Shown piece by piece: positions 10,301-16,775 of a DNA stretch of 64,000 bases; position 1 is the first letter of the stretch, and each line of letters starts with the position of its first letter. This stretch comes from Limnomonas spitsbergensis. Lineage: Eukaryota > Chlorophyta > Chlorophyceae > Chlamydomonadales. The notes below the pieces were generated by a model, which ran no database searches, was not told the DNA's origin, and saw nothing but the letters and a program-made list of their open reading frames with translations. The stretch covers positions 2,020,001-2,084,000 of the forward strand of contig JAYJMM010000036.1 in assembly GCA_037349105.1 (NCBI GenBank), given 5' to 3'. A program made the position numbers and the translations under genes.

Positions 10301-11342
10301 ACACAAACACAAACACCGTGAATTGCAAAACCAGGCTACTTGCCACAATCAAAGCATGCCACGGCAGGCGGGTCTTGACCAAAACAGCAGTCAGAACTGC
10401 AGCACACATTCAGGATGAGTCGCAAAACTGGTACGCGTGCCACAGCTAGAGCGTGTCACAGCAGGTGAGTCACAACCAAGACAGTGGCCAAGCAACGTGG
10501 AGGCTTTAGCTGTGTCTCTGGGCGTGCCCCATAGATCCATGCCCAATCTACTTTCGATCTGTACTCCTGCACCCTTTCCCAGGCATTCCAATGTATGGGT
10601 CACAGCTTCAGCATGCGACCTGCCATGCAATCATGCAAGCGTCCGTGCATGCAGATTTGCTGTGTCTGGCATTCAAGCTAGTCTGGCATTCAAGCTGATA
10701 CTCAGAAAGGAATAGACCCAAAGAAATACATCCGCTGTTGGTGTTTATTAAGTGAAGTGTAAATGGGTAATTGTGATAAAGAGATTGCAGGAGTCTTGTC
10801 CCCCCTCCTCATGCACCCTGCCATCTCCTCAAAACGCAATCGTGCCACAGCATGTGCGTGTGCACAAAAACATTCAGTTTATTTGCTAGCTTTCCCTGGC
10901 CTGGCTTCACCCCACCACCAGGGTGGTTGGTGTCCCCCAGGACAAGGAAATCCTCTGATGTGCAATCATGCAAGCGCATGTGCATGTGAACTACACTTGC
11001 CAGTGCCAAGTGTAGTTCACATGCACATGCCAGTTGGCACGGTAGGACTTACAGGTGTGCCACCTCACCGGGGTAGTTGGTATCGCCCAGTGCAAGGACG
11101 CCGTCTAGGGGTAGGTGCGCCTCAAAGCGCCGCACCAGCGAGGCAGCATTTGCCTCCTGTGCAGCACCTCCGTTCGTATGCGCGCCAAAGTCGCCGACGG
11201 CAGCCAGTCGGGTGTATGCGACGACCACTGTTGTACGATCCGCCAACAGCAAGAAAGACAGAAGCAAAGCTGAGCGTGCCAAGGATGGCGCCAGGGAGGA
11301 TGCGGTCATAAAAACGGGTGACAGATGGTGTAAACGAATCAC
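4348..11342 (-). CDS. Secreted purple-acid-phosphatase-like metallophosphoesterase, 6 exons
   Basis: Six minus-strand exons join in perfect phase: 11342-11069, 10291-10246, 9660-9571, 6652-6524, 5195-4946 and 4626-4348 (1068 nt, 355 aa). All introns are GT-AG. Metallophosphatase motifs appear in order: GDFG (residues 50-53, exon 1), LGDTNYP (85-91), GNHDW (133-137, exon 3), HHPP (211-214) and GHDHSYER (241-248), the last two in exon 5; PYFVNGL then GASMYSF lead to a C-terminal region containing QLIEADEYRMVF. This is the TRAP/purple-acid-phosphatase-like branch, dinuclear-metal phosphomonoesterases. Residues 13-42 look like a signal peptide (ALLLSFLLLA), so it is probably secreted or vacuolar, perhaps for phosphate scavenging (inference). 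Translation may instead begin at the ATG at 11309 (344 aa). The last ~38 residues are low-complexity. Most of the 7 kb span is intronic minisatellite. Confidence 0.88.
4869..4924. repeat. Short tandem repeat in phosphatase intron 5
   Basis: GTTCAGGACTTCAGG occurs at about 4870 and 4908, with a one-base-shorter form at about 4893. The run ends about 20 bp from the intron 5 donor (GTGAGT on the minus strand, 4945-4940). Confidence 0.7.
5191..5510. repeat. Duplicated 3' splice-site region, phosphatase intron 4
   Basis: The exon 5 acceptor (minus-strand CCCACAG then GATCAA) lies at 5200-5190. Related copies of the same segment, with GATCCTG and GGTGCCA...GGTGGGTG, recur at about 5294-5335 and 5462-5500, deeper in the intron. 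The first extra copy keeps CACAG followed by GATCAA and so is a decoy acceptor. It follows that the array grew from the intron-exon junction. Confidence 0.75.
5529..5994. repeat. 72-bp tandem repeat with inverted telomere-like heptamers
   Basis: Units start at 5529, 5601, 5673, 5745, 5817, 5889 and 5961, an exact 72-bp period with six full copies and one partial. Each opens GGTAAGGATGCA and contains TTTAGGG-like and CCCTAAAC motifs facing each other around a TTTTAAACCC or TTTTATACCC core. The copies are over 90% alike. The array lies in intron 4 of the phosphatase gene. Confidence 0.9.
5995..6523. other. Remainder of phosphatase intron 4
   Basis: No repeat array and no recognisable coding sequence. 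The intron begins on the minus strand at the strong donor GTGGGT (6523-6518). Confidence 0.5.
6690..8760. repeat. G-rich ~70-bp tandem array in phosphatase intron 3
   Basis: About 25-28 units of roughly 69-72 bp. The typical unit has GCCCATGAGGGTCC, a run of 5-10 G, GTTTGGGGTGTCC, GGGGACTGGGGATCAGTG and CAGATCTGGTGCG. Copies at about 7200-8400 are nearly identical; both flanks (6690-7190 and 8410-8760) are diverged, as expected when the centre is being homogenised. The plus strand is the non-template-like G-rich strand; the gene is transcribed from the other side, so its pre-mRNA is C-rich here. Unit lengths near 69 (a multiple of three) explain the long open frames on both strands. Confidence 0.92.
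8801..9040. repeat. 84-bp tandem repeat, three copies
   Basis: Copies starting at about 8806, 8891 and 8974 share GGAGGCCAATACC, CACAAAAGAG, GCGGCCTGT and AAAGGGTTGAAACCCTTGG. The last motif is an inverted repeat (GGGTT/AACCC). In phosphatase intron 3. Confidence 0.88.
9248..9306. repeat. Poly(C)-rich low-complexity tract
   Basis: Runs of 5-10 C broken by single T, A or G. On the transcribed (minus) strand this is a G-run tract, potentially G-quadruplex forming. In phosphatase intron 3. Confidence 0.85.
9383..9603. repeat. ~45-bp repeat made of copies of the exon 3 end plus 5' splice site
   Basis: Five units start at about 9383, 9421, 9467, 9518 and 9563. Each has TCACCAGTCATGGTT (or a close variant) followed by a CC(A/T)GGACAGGG-like stretch. 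The rightmost unit is the real end of exon 3: on the minus strand it reads CCTGGGAACCATGACTG then GTGAGG, encoding GNHD. The other four lie in intron 3 as decoy donors, most keeping GGTGAG. Confidence 0.85.
9790..10239. repeat. 51-bp tandem repeat filling phosphatase intron 2
   Basis: Seven 51-bp units (anchors ACCCGCCATTGG at about 9821, 9872 and 9923, repeating onward) are made of two related halves, CATTGGCATCAGGCCCACG and CATCATTCAGGCC(A/C)ACG. Shorter 20-25 bp units follow from 10155. The last half-unit (CATTGGCATCAGGCCTTAC) runs into the exon 2 donor, minus-strand GTAAGG at 10245-10240. The length 51 is a multiple of three, so open frames in this stretch mean nothing. Confidence 0.9.
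10661..10694. repeat. 17-bp direct repeat in phosphatase intron 1
   Basis: GTCTGGCATTCAAGCT occurs twice in immediate succession. The rest of intron 1 from 10300 to 10900 has no gene I can recognise. Confidence 0.7.
10917..10965 (-). pseudogene. Diverged copy of the phosphatase exon 1 end in intron 1
   Basis: On the minus strand this reads F-L-V-L-G-D-T-N-H-P-G, against V-L-A-L-G-D-T-N-Y-P at the true end of exon 1 (11100-11069). The metal-binding GDTN motif is kept, but the donor GT is now followed by GGTGGG. It is a decayed duplication of the exon 1/intron 1 junction, about 140 bp away, and is not part of the deduced transcript. Confidence 0.65.
10977..11031. repeat. Perfect 24-bp inverted repeat with 7-bp loop
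   Basis: Left arm 10977-11000 begins GCATGTGCATGTGAAC; right arm 11008-11031 is its exact complement; the loop is CCAGTGC. Transcribed as part of the phosphatase intron 1 it would form a strong hairpin about 40 nt inside the donor. Confidence 0.9.
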
Positions 11343-11864
11343 GGGGCGAAACTAAAGAGCTGCTGCGGCATTGCGTCTTCGTGCTGCACACGCCTTAATT
11401 TGCCAGAGTAACAGTGAACAGTGATAGAAGTTGGCGCAGCTGCCGACAAGTATTGATCGAAACGAAAGGATCAATATGTACCTCAATATCTTTATCAATA
11501 CAGCAGGGGTAAAATAGGGAAGTCGCAGCAGCAAAACCTCAAGTGCAGAGCCTCTTGTGCAGAGCGAACTGACCTGAGGTACCTACACAAAAAATGTCCG
11601 TCCTCTATCGTCTTCCGTCGTCTTCCGTCTTCTTTTATCTCCCATCGTATTGGACAGGGTGTTGGGCACCAACAATCAACAACCGACAGTTTTTTTTCAT
11701 CCATTATTTTCCCTTGGACTTCACGAAGTGTGACGCTGGCCGTCCAACCCTCGGCATGCCTGGCCCGATGCTGGGCCGGGGTCCATTAGGGTTCTTGGCT
11801 ACTAGGGCATTGGCAGCAGGGGAAGCATGCACACGTCCTTCACATGCTCACCGTCTCCCCTAAC
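11343..11864. other. Upstream region of the phosphatase gene
   Basis: Expected to hold the 5' UTR and promoter of the minus-strand phosphatase gene. I see TCGTCTTCCG-type short repeats at about 11607-11630 but no definable promoter element and no other gene. Confidence 0.35.
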
Positions 11865-12325
11865 CCAGCATCACTGACAGTGTGCCACTGCTGTGTTGTA
11901 GAAGCGGAGTCCGTGCTTCCATCACGCTCGCTGTACCCGCTGGATCTGCAGCTTTCTGATGACCCTTCAGGAGGAAGCAGATTCGGGTAGGCCCACAATC
12001 AGGTGCAAGTGCTGCAGCAGGCTCGACTGCATCCTGCAATTGATCGGGGCAGTGCCTCGGCTGGAGGTGGTCAATGGCCCACACCACATCTGAAACGATC
12101 CTAATAACGTCAGAGGACGTTGACGACATCTGGATCCTTTGGTCTAACTGGTAAGTATGCTACAACATCTCCTTAGTTCGCTGCTGGTGCTTCATAGACA
12201 GCTGCCAAAGCCAGATGGTGCCTAAGACGCTGCTTCGCGGATGGAATAGAAGCCATGCGGCGAACGCCATGTAGCGCAGCAGCCAGAAGTGCCTTTTTAT
12301 CTTGCATGGCCATCCTCACACTGGC
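11865..12325 (-). mobile_element. Decayed non-LTR retrotransposon relic (RT C-terminal part)
   Basis: Minus-strand translation gives, across frameshifts, LLAAALHGVRRMA, LALAAVYEAPAAN, DVVWAIDHLQPRHC and RMQSSLLQHL then VGLPESASS. These match, in order, LAAALHRVRRMA, RLAAVYAVLAANYYG, DVVWATSHLRPRQC and KMQSSLLHHL then AGLPASAAS in the plus-strand copy at 13566-14972. Nucleotide similarity continues to about 11870. A ~60-bp interruption near 12090-12150 repeats the GDVV region. The copy is dead and carries no intact frame. It is an independent insertion in the opposite orientation. Confidence 0.82.
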
Positions 12326-12995
12326 TACCGGTACAGCACCTCAGTAGGCAGCGCTCCATAATGATGGCACCTAAACTCTCTCTTCGTGATGCATAGTAAG
12401 TAAGCTGCCTGTGGCCATGGCAACGACCTACGCCTGATGCCATGCAATGTAAAAGGCGTGCAGATGGCATCATTAGAATAAACTGGTATAGTCCTACATA
12501 TGCTAGATACCTCAGAAGCCAGGTTGTAAATTTTGCTCCCGAGTTATCTCATTGGAAGTCCATGATGAAGGGTCTCCTGAGCATGATGGTGCTATGCTAG
12601 TACAGTGTTTCAACCAATGCAATTGCCGTGCAATCTTGGGGCTTTCCAAAAGTAGCTAGCCATGGATGTCGGGTTGATGAAACACCGCACTGGTTGTATC
12701 ACAATTGCTTTATTTCCTCTTGTGTCGTCTACCTTGACTTTCCTAGCTGACTCAATGTTTGCCGACAGGGCTGAGCTTTATTTAAGCAGGGCCCAGACGC
12801 GTAACATCCTTCACAATTCACACAAGCACAAGAAAATGAGTTCCATGGGATGAACCCTAAATTACGGTTCCCCATAGCAAGTATTATTTAACCATCCTCA
12901 CTAATGATAAGAATGACTTTCAGTGGTCCACAGGGTCTTCCTGGAGGAAAAAACACCTCCAACAATACCAGTGTGGAGCATGCATGTATGAAGCC
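12326..12995. other. Unassigned intergenic DNA
   Basis: No gene, repeat array or RNA gene that I can support. A 63-codon frame at 12662-12853 has no recognisable features. CCACAGGGTC at about 12928 resembles the target-site sequence at 12996. Confidence 0.35.
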
Positions 12996-13212
12996 CACAG
13001 GGTCACCAGTCAATGACGTAACACCTCTGGGCCCTGCTCAAGAAGGCTCGGCCGCGTGGGCCGCCTGACTAAAGGGTTCGGAGGAAAGAACGAAACGAAC
13101 ACAAGGGGGCAGGGGGAGTGGAGGTGGAAAAGTGGGAGATACAGTGAAGGGACAGACAAAAGCAGGGGGGGAATAATGACAAAGGAAGGTCCAACCTCAC
13201 AGGGCCACCAGT
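12996..13212 (-). mobile_element. Short retroelement (187 bp) flanked by 15-bp target-site duplications
   Basis: The insert at 13011-13197 lies between CACAGGGTCACCAGT (12996-13010) and CACAGGGCCACCAGT (13198-13212), one mismatch in 15. In minus orientation it starts AGGTTGGACCTTCCTTT, has a long pyrimidine-rich body, and ends with the GGCCGAGCC...CCAGAGGTGT tail seen at the 3' end of the nearby LINE copy. Its start and end match those of the element at 15364-15558. It has no coding capacity: either a SINE-like element or a 3'-tail LINE fragment mobilised in trans. Confidence 0.78.
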
Positions 13213-13565
13213 GGTTTAATATTCTACGATTCGTTTATTGAAAGGTCCCCCCCACACGCTAGTGCCATCCAACGGAGTGGGTGAAACAAGTATCGGCCCG
13301 ACGGCTTGCTACACCAATATATCAGGTCTTCGATGCCCGAAGATACCCAGCACAACGTTGCCTCTTGCAGCTCTTCGTACCTCCAAACAAGAAAAGAGAC
13401 TTCATCATGACATCAAGCAAGTAAAGGAGGCTCCTCGGAACGCCACCTGAGTTACCCTCACCTTCACGCATTCCCACGCTACTGTTTTGTGGTTGTGTGT
13501 TGGTTGCTTGCTCAGGGGGGGCACTGGTTTTCGCTCGCTGTCCTAGCGTCTGAAGAGCCTATATC
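13213..13565. other. Unassigned DNA upstream of the LINE copy
   Basis: No coding sequence or repeat recognised. It may include badly decayed 5' parts of the LINE. Confidence 0.35.
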
Positions 13566-14972
13566 GGTGTATGGTATCTTAAGCCTTTACCTCAGTGACC
13601 TGCCGGCCATGCTCGCAGCCAAGTGCCCGGCAGAGCCAGGGCATTGAGCTGCAGGCGGGGCGACAGCTACGCTGCCTGCTGTATGCAGACAACCTCTCCC
13701 TGCTAGCTCGCACCCCAGCAGGACTGCGACGCATGCTTGATGCCTTGCATGCGAATGCGGCTCATAAACAGCTTCAGGTCAATGTCAGTAAGACAGAGAT
13801 CATGGAGTTTGGCAGCCGCTTAGCAGCACAGCGCCGACAGCCAGCCCATGATTGTGTTTACGGCCCTGACCGTGCCGTGTTGAAGCGTGTCCAAGAATTC
13901 AAGTTCTTGGGCATCACTCGGCACGAAACTGGCGGCCTGAAGAGGACCATGGAGGTTAGAGAGGCGCCTTTGGCTGCCGCGCTGCACCGCGTTCGCCGCA
14001 TGGCAGCCAAGGTGGGCCTAAGGCGCCATCTTCCAACCTGCATCAGGTTGGCAGCTGTGTACGCAGTTCTTGCGGCCAATTATTACGGCGACGTGGTGTG
14101 GGCTACCAGCCACCTTCGGCCGCGGCAATGTCTCTTCAGCAAAATGCAGTCCAGCTTGCTTCACCATCTACGCCAGGCTGCGGGGCTACCTGCATCAGCC
14201 GCCAGTTGAGGAGTCGTGAGAGAGCTGCAGCTCCAGCCACTACAGCGAGACTGGTGGACCCATATCCTCCGCTTCTAAAATGCAGCGGTGGCACCGGAGG
14301 CACAACAAGACAGCCCTCTCATGGCTCAAGCCATGGCAGCAGATATGCAGCTTGCAGTCAGCCAGGCACTGGCGGCCGCACCTGGTGCTCTGATCTGCTG
14401 GGTGCATTAGAGGAGCTGGAGCGGGGGCAGCCACCCCCACCTTGCGCTGCCCTACAACTGCCCTACAGCGCCTACCCGTCACAGAGGTGCTGTCACTCGT
14501 TGACGCAGCCTAAGAGCAAGCACGGCTGGACGCAAGCGGCGGTGGGGGCCCCAGGGACCCTACCACCAAGCACAGATCTACGGCGACCTACCGCGCCTGG
14601 TTCCAGTCCACGACGGGTGCCGTGCTGGCGCAAGCCAAGAGCCGCACTAGCCAGAGGGAGTGTGCTTGTGTGCACATACATTTGAGACAGCGGCTCGGCG
14701 CGATCAGCACGGCTGACACCTGAGGTCAGCGCAACGGTCAGCGGCGAGAGGCACGCTGCTGCCAGCGGTGTTGGGCACGGGGGGATAGCGAGCAGGTGGA
14801 GGATGCGCTACATGTGTGCTTCCAGTGCCCTAGTGTCAGGGAGCAGTTACGGGAGCGGGGGTGGACAGGTCCTCCGGGCGCTGCCACTAACTTCCACCAC
14901 ATGTACCAGCCTGAGCAGGGGTGGGATACACTTGCTTTTGTGGACTGTGATGTGGGCATAGTTGAGGGTTAG
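13566..14972 (+). pseudogene. Non-LTR retrotransposon: truncated reverse transcriptase and C-terminal zinc finger, inactive
   Basis: The fragment opens with SLYLSDLPAMLAAKCP (frame of 13566), shifts frame near 13630, and continues in an open frame to 14209: QLRCLLYADNLSLLA (catalytic box at 13682-13693), LQVNVSKTEIMEFG, FKFLGITRHETGG and the C-terminal RT/thumb region. The catalytic YADD is YADN, so the second aspartate is lost. Downstream, VVRELQLQPLQRDWWTHILRF is broken by stops. A last open stretch at 14730-14972 holds CCQRCWARGDSEQVEDALHV and CFQC, a Cys-Cys-His-Cys finger of the type at the C-terminus of plant and algal L1-like LINEs (zf-RVT). The 5' half, including endonuclease, is absent. 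Clade not assigned. Confidence 0.85.
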
Positions 14973-15340
14973 TCTCTAGGGATTCTGAGGCGCCGGTGTC
15001 GTTTGCCTTTCCGGTCTTCCCTTTTGTTCCTTTTTATCGTTGTGGTTTGCCCCCTTTTTTTAGTTTCTTCTCTTCCCCCTTCTGATCAGTGGGGCGCCCT
15101 CGCGGCCAAGCAGGGGTGGGATACGCTTGCTCTTGTGGACTTTTCTTTTTTAAAGGCTTTGTTAAGGGCTAGTCTCTAGTGGAACTCGGGTGTCGGACTT
15201 GGTCTTCTTTGCTTTCCCGGCCTCTCCTTTTGTTCCTTTCCCCCCTCCTCCTTTTAGTTTCTTCTTTTCTCCCTTCTGAACAGTTGGGCGCCCACGCGGC
15301 CGAGCTTTGAGCGGGCCCAGAGGTGTAACATTATTAACCG
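14922..15340 (+). repeat. Tandemly duplicated LINE 3' end
   Basis: A segment beginning AGCAGGGGTGGGATAC occurs at 14922 and again at about 15109. Each is followed by TTGTGGACT, GTCTCTAG, a CTTTTGTTCCTTT pyrimidine-rich tract and GGCGCCC. Only the second copy reaches the full tail CACGCGGCCGAGCTTTGAGC, then GGGCCCAGAGGTGTAAC. The first is cut at CGCGGCCAAGC, where the second begins. Confidence 0.75.
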
Positions 15341-15420
15341 GTGTATGGGCACATTTCCCATGCCAATGACAATACACCTCTGGGTCCTGCTCAAAAAAGG
15401 CTCGGCCGCGTGGGCGCCTA
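15285..15420. repeat. Inverted repeat formed by two tail-to-tail LINE 3' ends
   Basis: GGGCGCCCACGCGGCCGAGC (from 15286) and CCCAGAGGTGTA face their complements TACACCTCTGGG and GCTCGGCCGCGTGGGCGCC (15373-15419). The arms are about 42-47 bp with few mismatches, separated by about 45 bp. The similarity continues outward more weakly through the pyrimidine/purine tracts. It arose because the short element at 15364-15558 inserted in opposite orientation next to the LINE tail. Confidence 0.8.
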
Positions 15421-15573
15421 ATTAAAGAGATGGGAGGAAAGATGGAAAGAAAAACTGTAGGGGGCAGGACAAAAGAAAGGCTGAAAAACAATGGGAAATA
15501 AAGTGAAGGGGCCAAACAAAAGGCAGAAAAAAACAAAATACTAAAGGAAGTTCCAACCGCACATTTCCCATGC
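15349..15573 (-). mobile_element. Short retroelement (195 bp) flanked by perfect 15-bp target-site duplications
   Basis: The insert at 15364-15558 is bounded by GCACATTTCCCATGC at 15349-15363 and, identically, at 15559-15573. In minus orientation it starts GGTTGGAACTTCCTTTAG, is pyrimidine-rich throughout, and ends GCCGAGCC...ACCCAGAGGTGTA. The first and last bases correspond to those of the element at 13011-13197. The perfect duplication indicates a fairly recent target-primed insertion. I see no tRNA-derived A/B boxes, so if it is a SINE it is not of the obvious tRNA type. Confidence 0.82.
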
Positions 15574-16093
15574 GTCAAATGCGATGCTCTGCTGGGCTGT
15601 AAAAACTTCTCAATGCGGCAGCTCCTGGGGCACCAATGTTGCCGTGCAAGCTGCAAGTGTCAGGACCCGCCGGAACGCTGCCCCTTTCAGCCCCTCAGGA
15701 CACCTAGCCGGCGTAGAAATGATATGATGTCACCCCCTCAGACCACCACATCCTCACCCTAATGCAGCAGCTCTTGGGGACAGAGATGGCATTGTACAAG
15801 CAGCATGCAATGGCAGTATGGCATCCACCACAGAGCCGTTGCAGTGTTGCAGCGTCTCTTCCTTAAGATCTGAGGCCACCATTGGCAGGCACCGCCCCGC
15901 GGCTGCCAACCGCCGGATTGAGACCAAGCCTGGACACCGGCAGCCCAAGCAGCATAGCTGACCGTGCATGGAGTCTCCGGCCGGAGGCTGTAATGTAGCT
16001 GACATGGTGCTGAGTCACAAAAAATAAACAATGTTGCACTGCCTGTGTTGGCTCCTCGAACTAATAAGCATACAAAGAAAAGTTTGGCACCTC
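15574..16093. other. Unassigned region with diverged internal repeats
   Basis: Three loosely similar segments share AATGC(G/A)(G/C)CAGC or ATGCAGCAGC next to ACCACCACAT: about 15610-15660, 15740-15800 and 16100-16140. On the minus strand they give related peptides (ELPH, ELLH, GLLHEDGHVVV), the first two broken by stops. No gene is supported beyond the fragment called at 16094-16207. Confidence 0.3.
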
Positions 16094-16207
16094 TCAACCC
16101 AAAACCACCACATGCCCGTCCTCATGCAGCAGCCCCTCCAGCAGGTTGAAGACGAAGCCTGGCTCTGGAACCGCTTCCAGGTCTTCCACGGCCTGATCAG
16201 TAGCCAT
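16094..16207 (-). CDS. Possible small ORF or exon, unknown function (37 codons)
   Basis: A minus-strand frame from ATG (16207-16205) to TGA (16096-16094) encodes an acidic, protein-like peptide containing VEDLEAVPEPGFVFNLLEGL and ending HEDGHVVVLG. Composition is better than chance frames nearby, and diverged broken copies of its C-terminal part occur at about 15600 and 15760. It could be one exon of a longer gene. I recognise no family, and coding status is uncertain. Confidence 0.25.
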   Translation of the reverse strand: MATDQAVEDLEAVPEPGFVFNLLEGLLHEDGHVVVLG

Positions 16208-16775
16208 AGCGCAGCCTTGAATTGTGGCTCCTCTTTGGACCTCTAAGCGGCTTTCTCCTCCTCATACAGATTGCATGGTATGCAGACTTCAGGTGCTCCA
16301 TTATTTCAATACCGGTATCAGCTCCAAGAGTTCTCTGGTTAGCATCATTAATTGTAGTCCCATGTGTAAAACATGTGGGTATGCGCACTTGGAGGCGGGG
16401 TTCAAACATGAAAGCCGTGCATGAAAGCCGTATGAAAGGACGGGAGACATGGATGGCTGCGTATGAAGTGACTTAACGGCCCTGTACGACAACGTGATGT
16501 GCTGTATTCACGACTGGACCAAATTTGTTTAATTGGGTCAACGCGACATCGATTCCCGGCCTTTATCCCCTAATTTGATGAGAATTATCTTTGATGTCGG
16601 GCCATAAGTATGTTGATACGGGGAACAGCTACAGCTAACATCTGGTCATCTGCGAGTGTGGATAACTGCAACTCGTCATTGGACCTGCATTGAAAGTTGT
16701 GAAAGGTTTAACTATCGCCACATAATTACCGAAAGCTATAGGCAGCATGATGTCTAGCGCACTCTCCTGTTTCTG
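16208..16775. other. Upstream region of the MORN gene
   Basis: No recognisable gene; AT-rich from about 16480. Probably contains the promoter and 5' UTR of the plus-strand MORN gene. No core element is convincing. Confidence 0.35.

Noticed and set aside
9752..10418. Three overlapping frames with HWHQAHESASFRPTKTR-type repeats
   Set aside because: A 51-bp unit is 17 codons, so all frames stay open. The region is intron 2, flanked by exons with matching phases.
490..16315. Recurring ACCGGT palindromes (about 492, 4185, 6309, 12330 and 16311)
   Set aside because: Five occurrences of a six-base word in 17 kb is about what chance gives.
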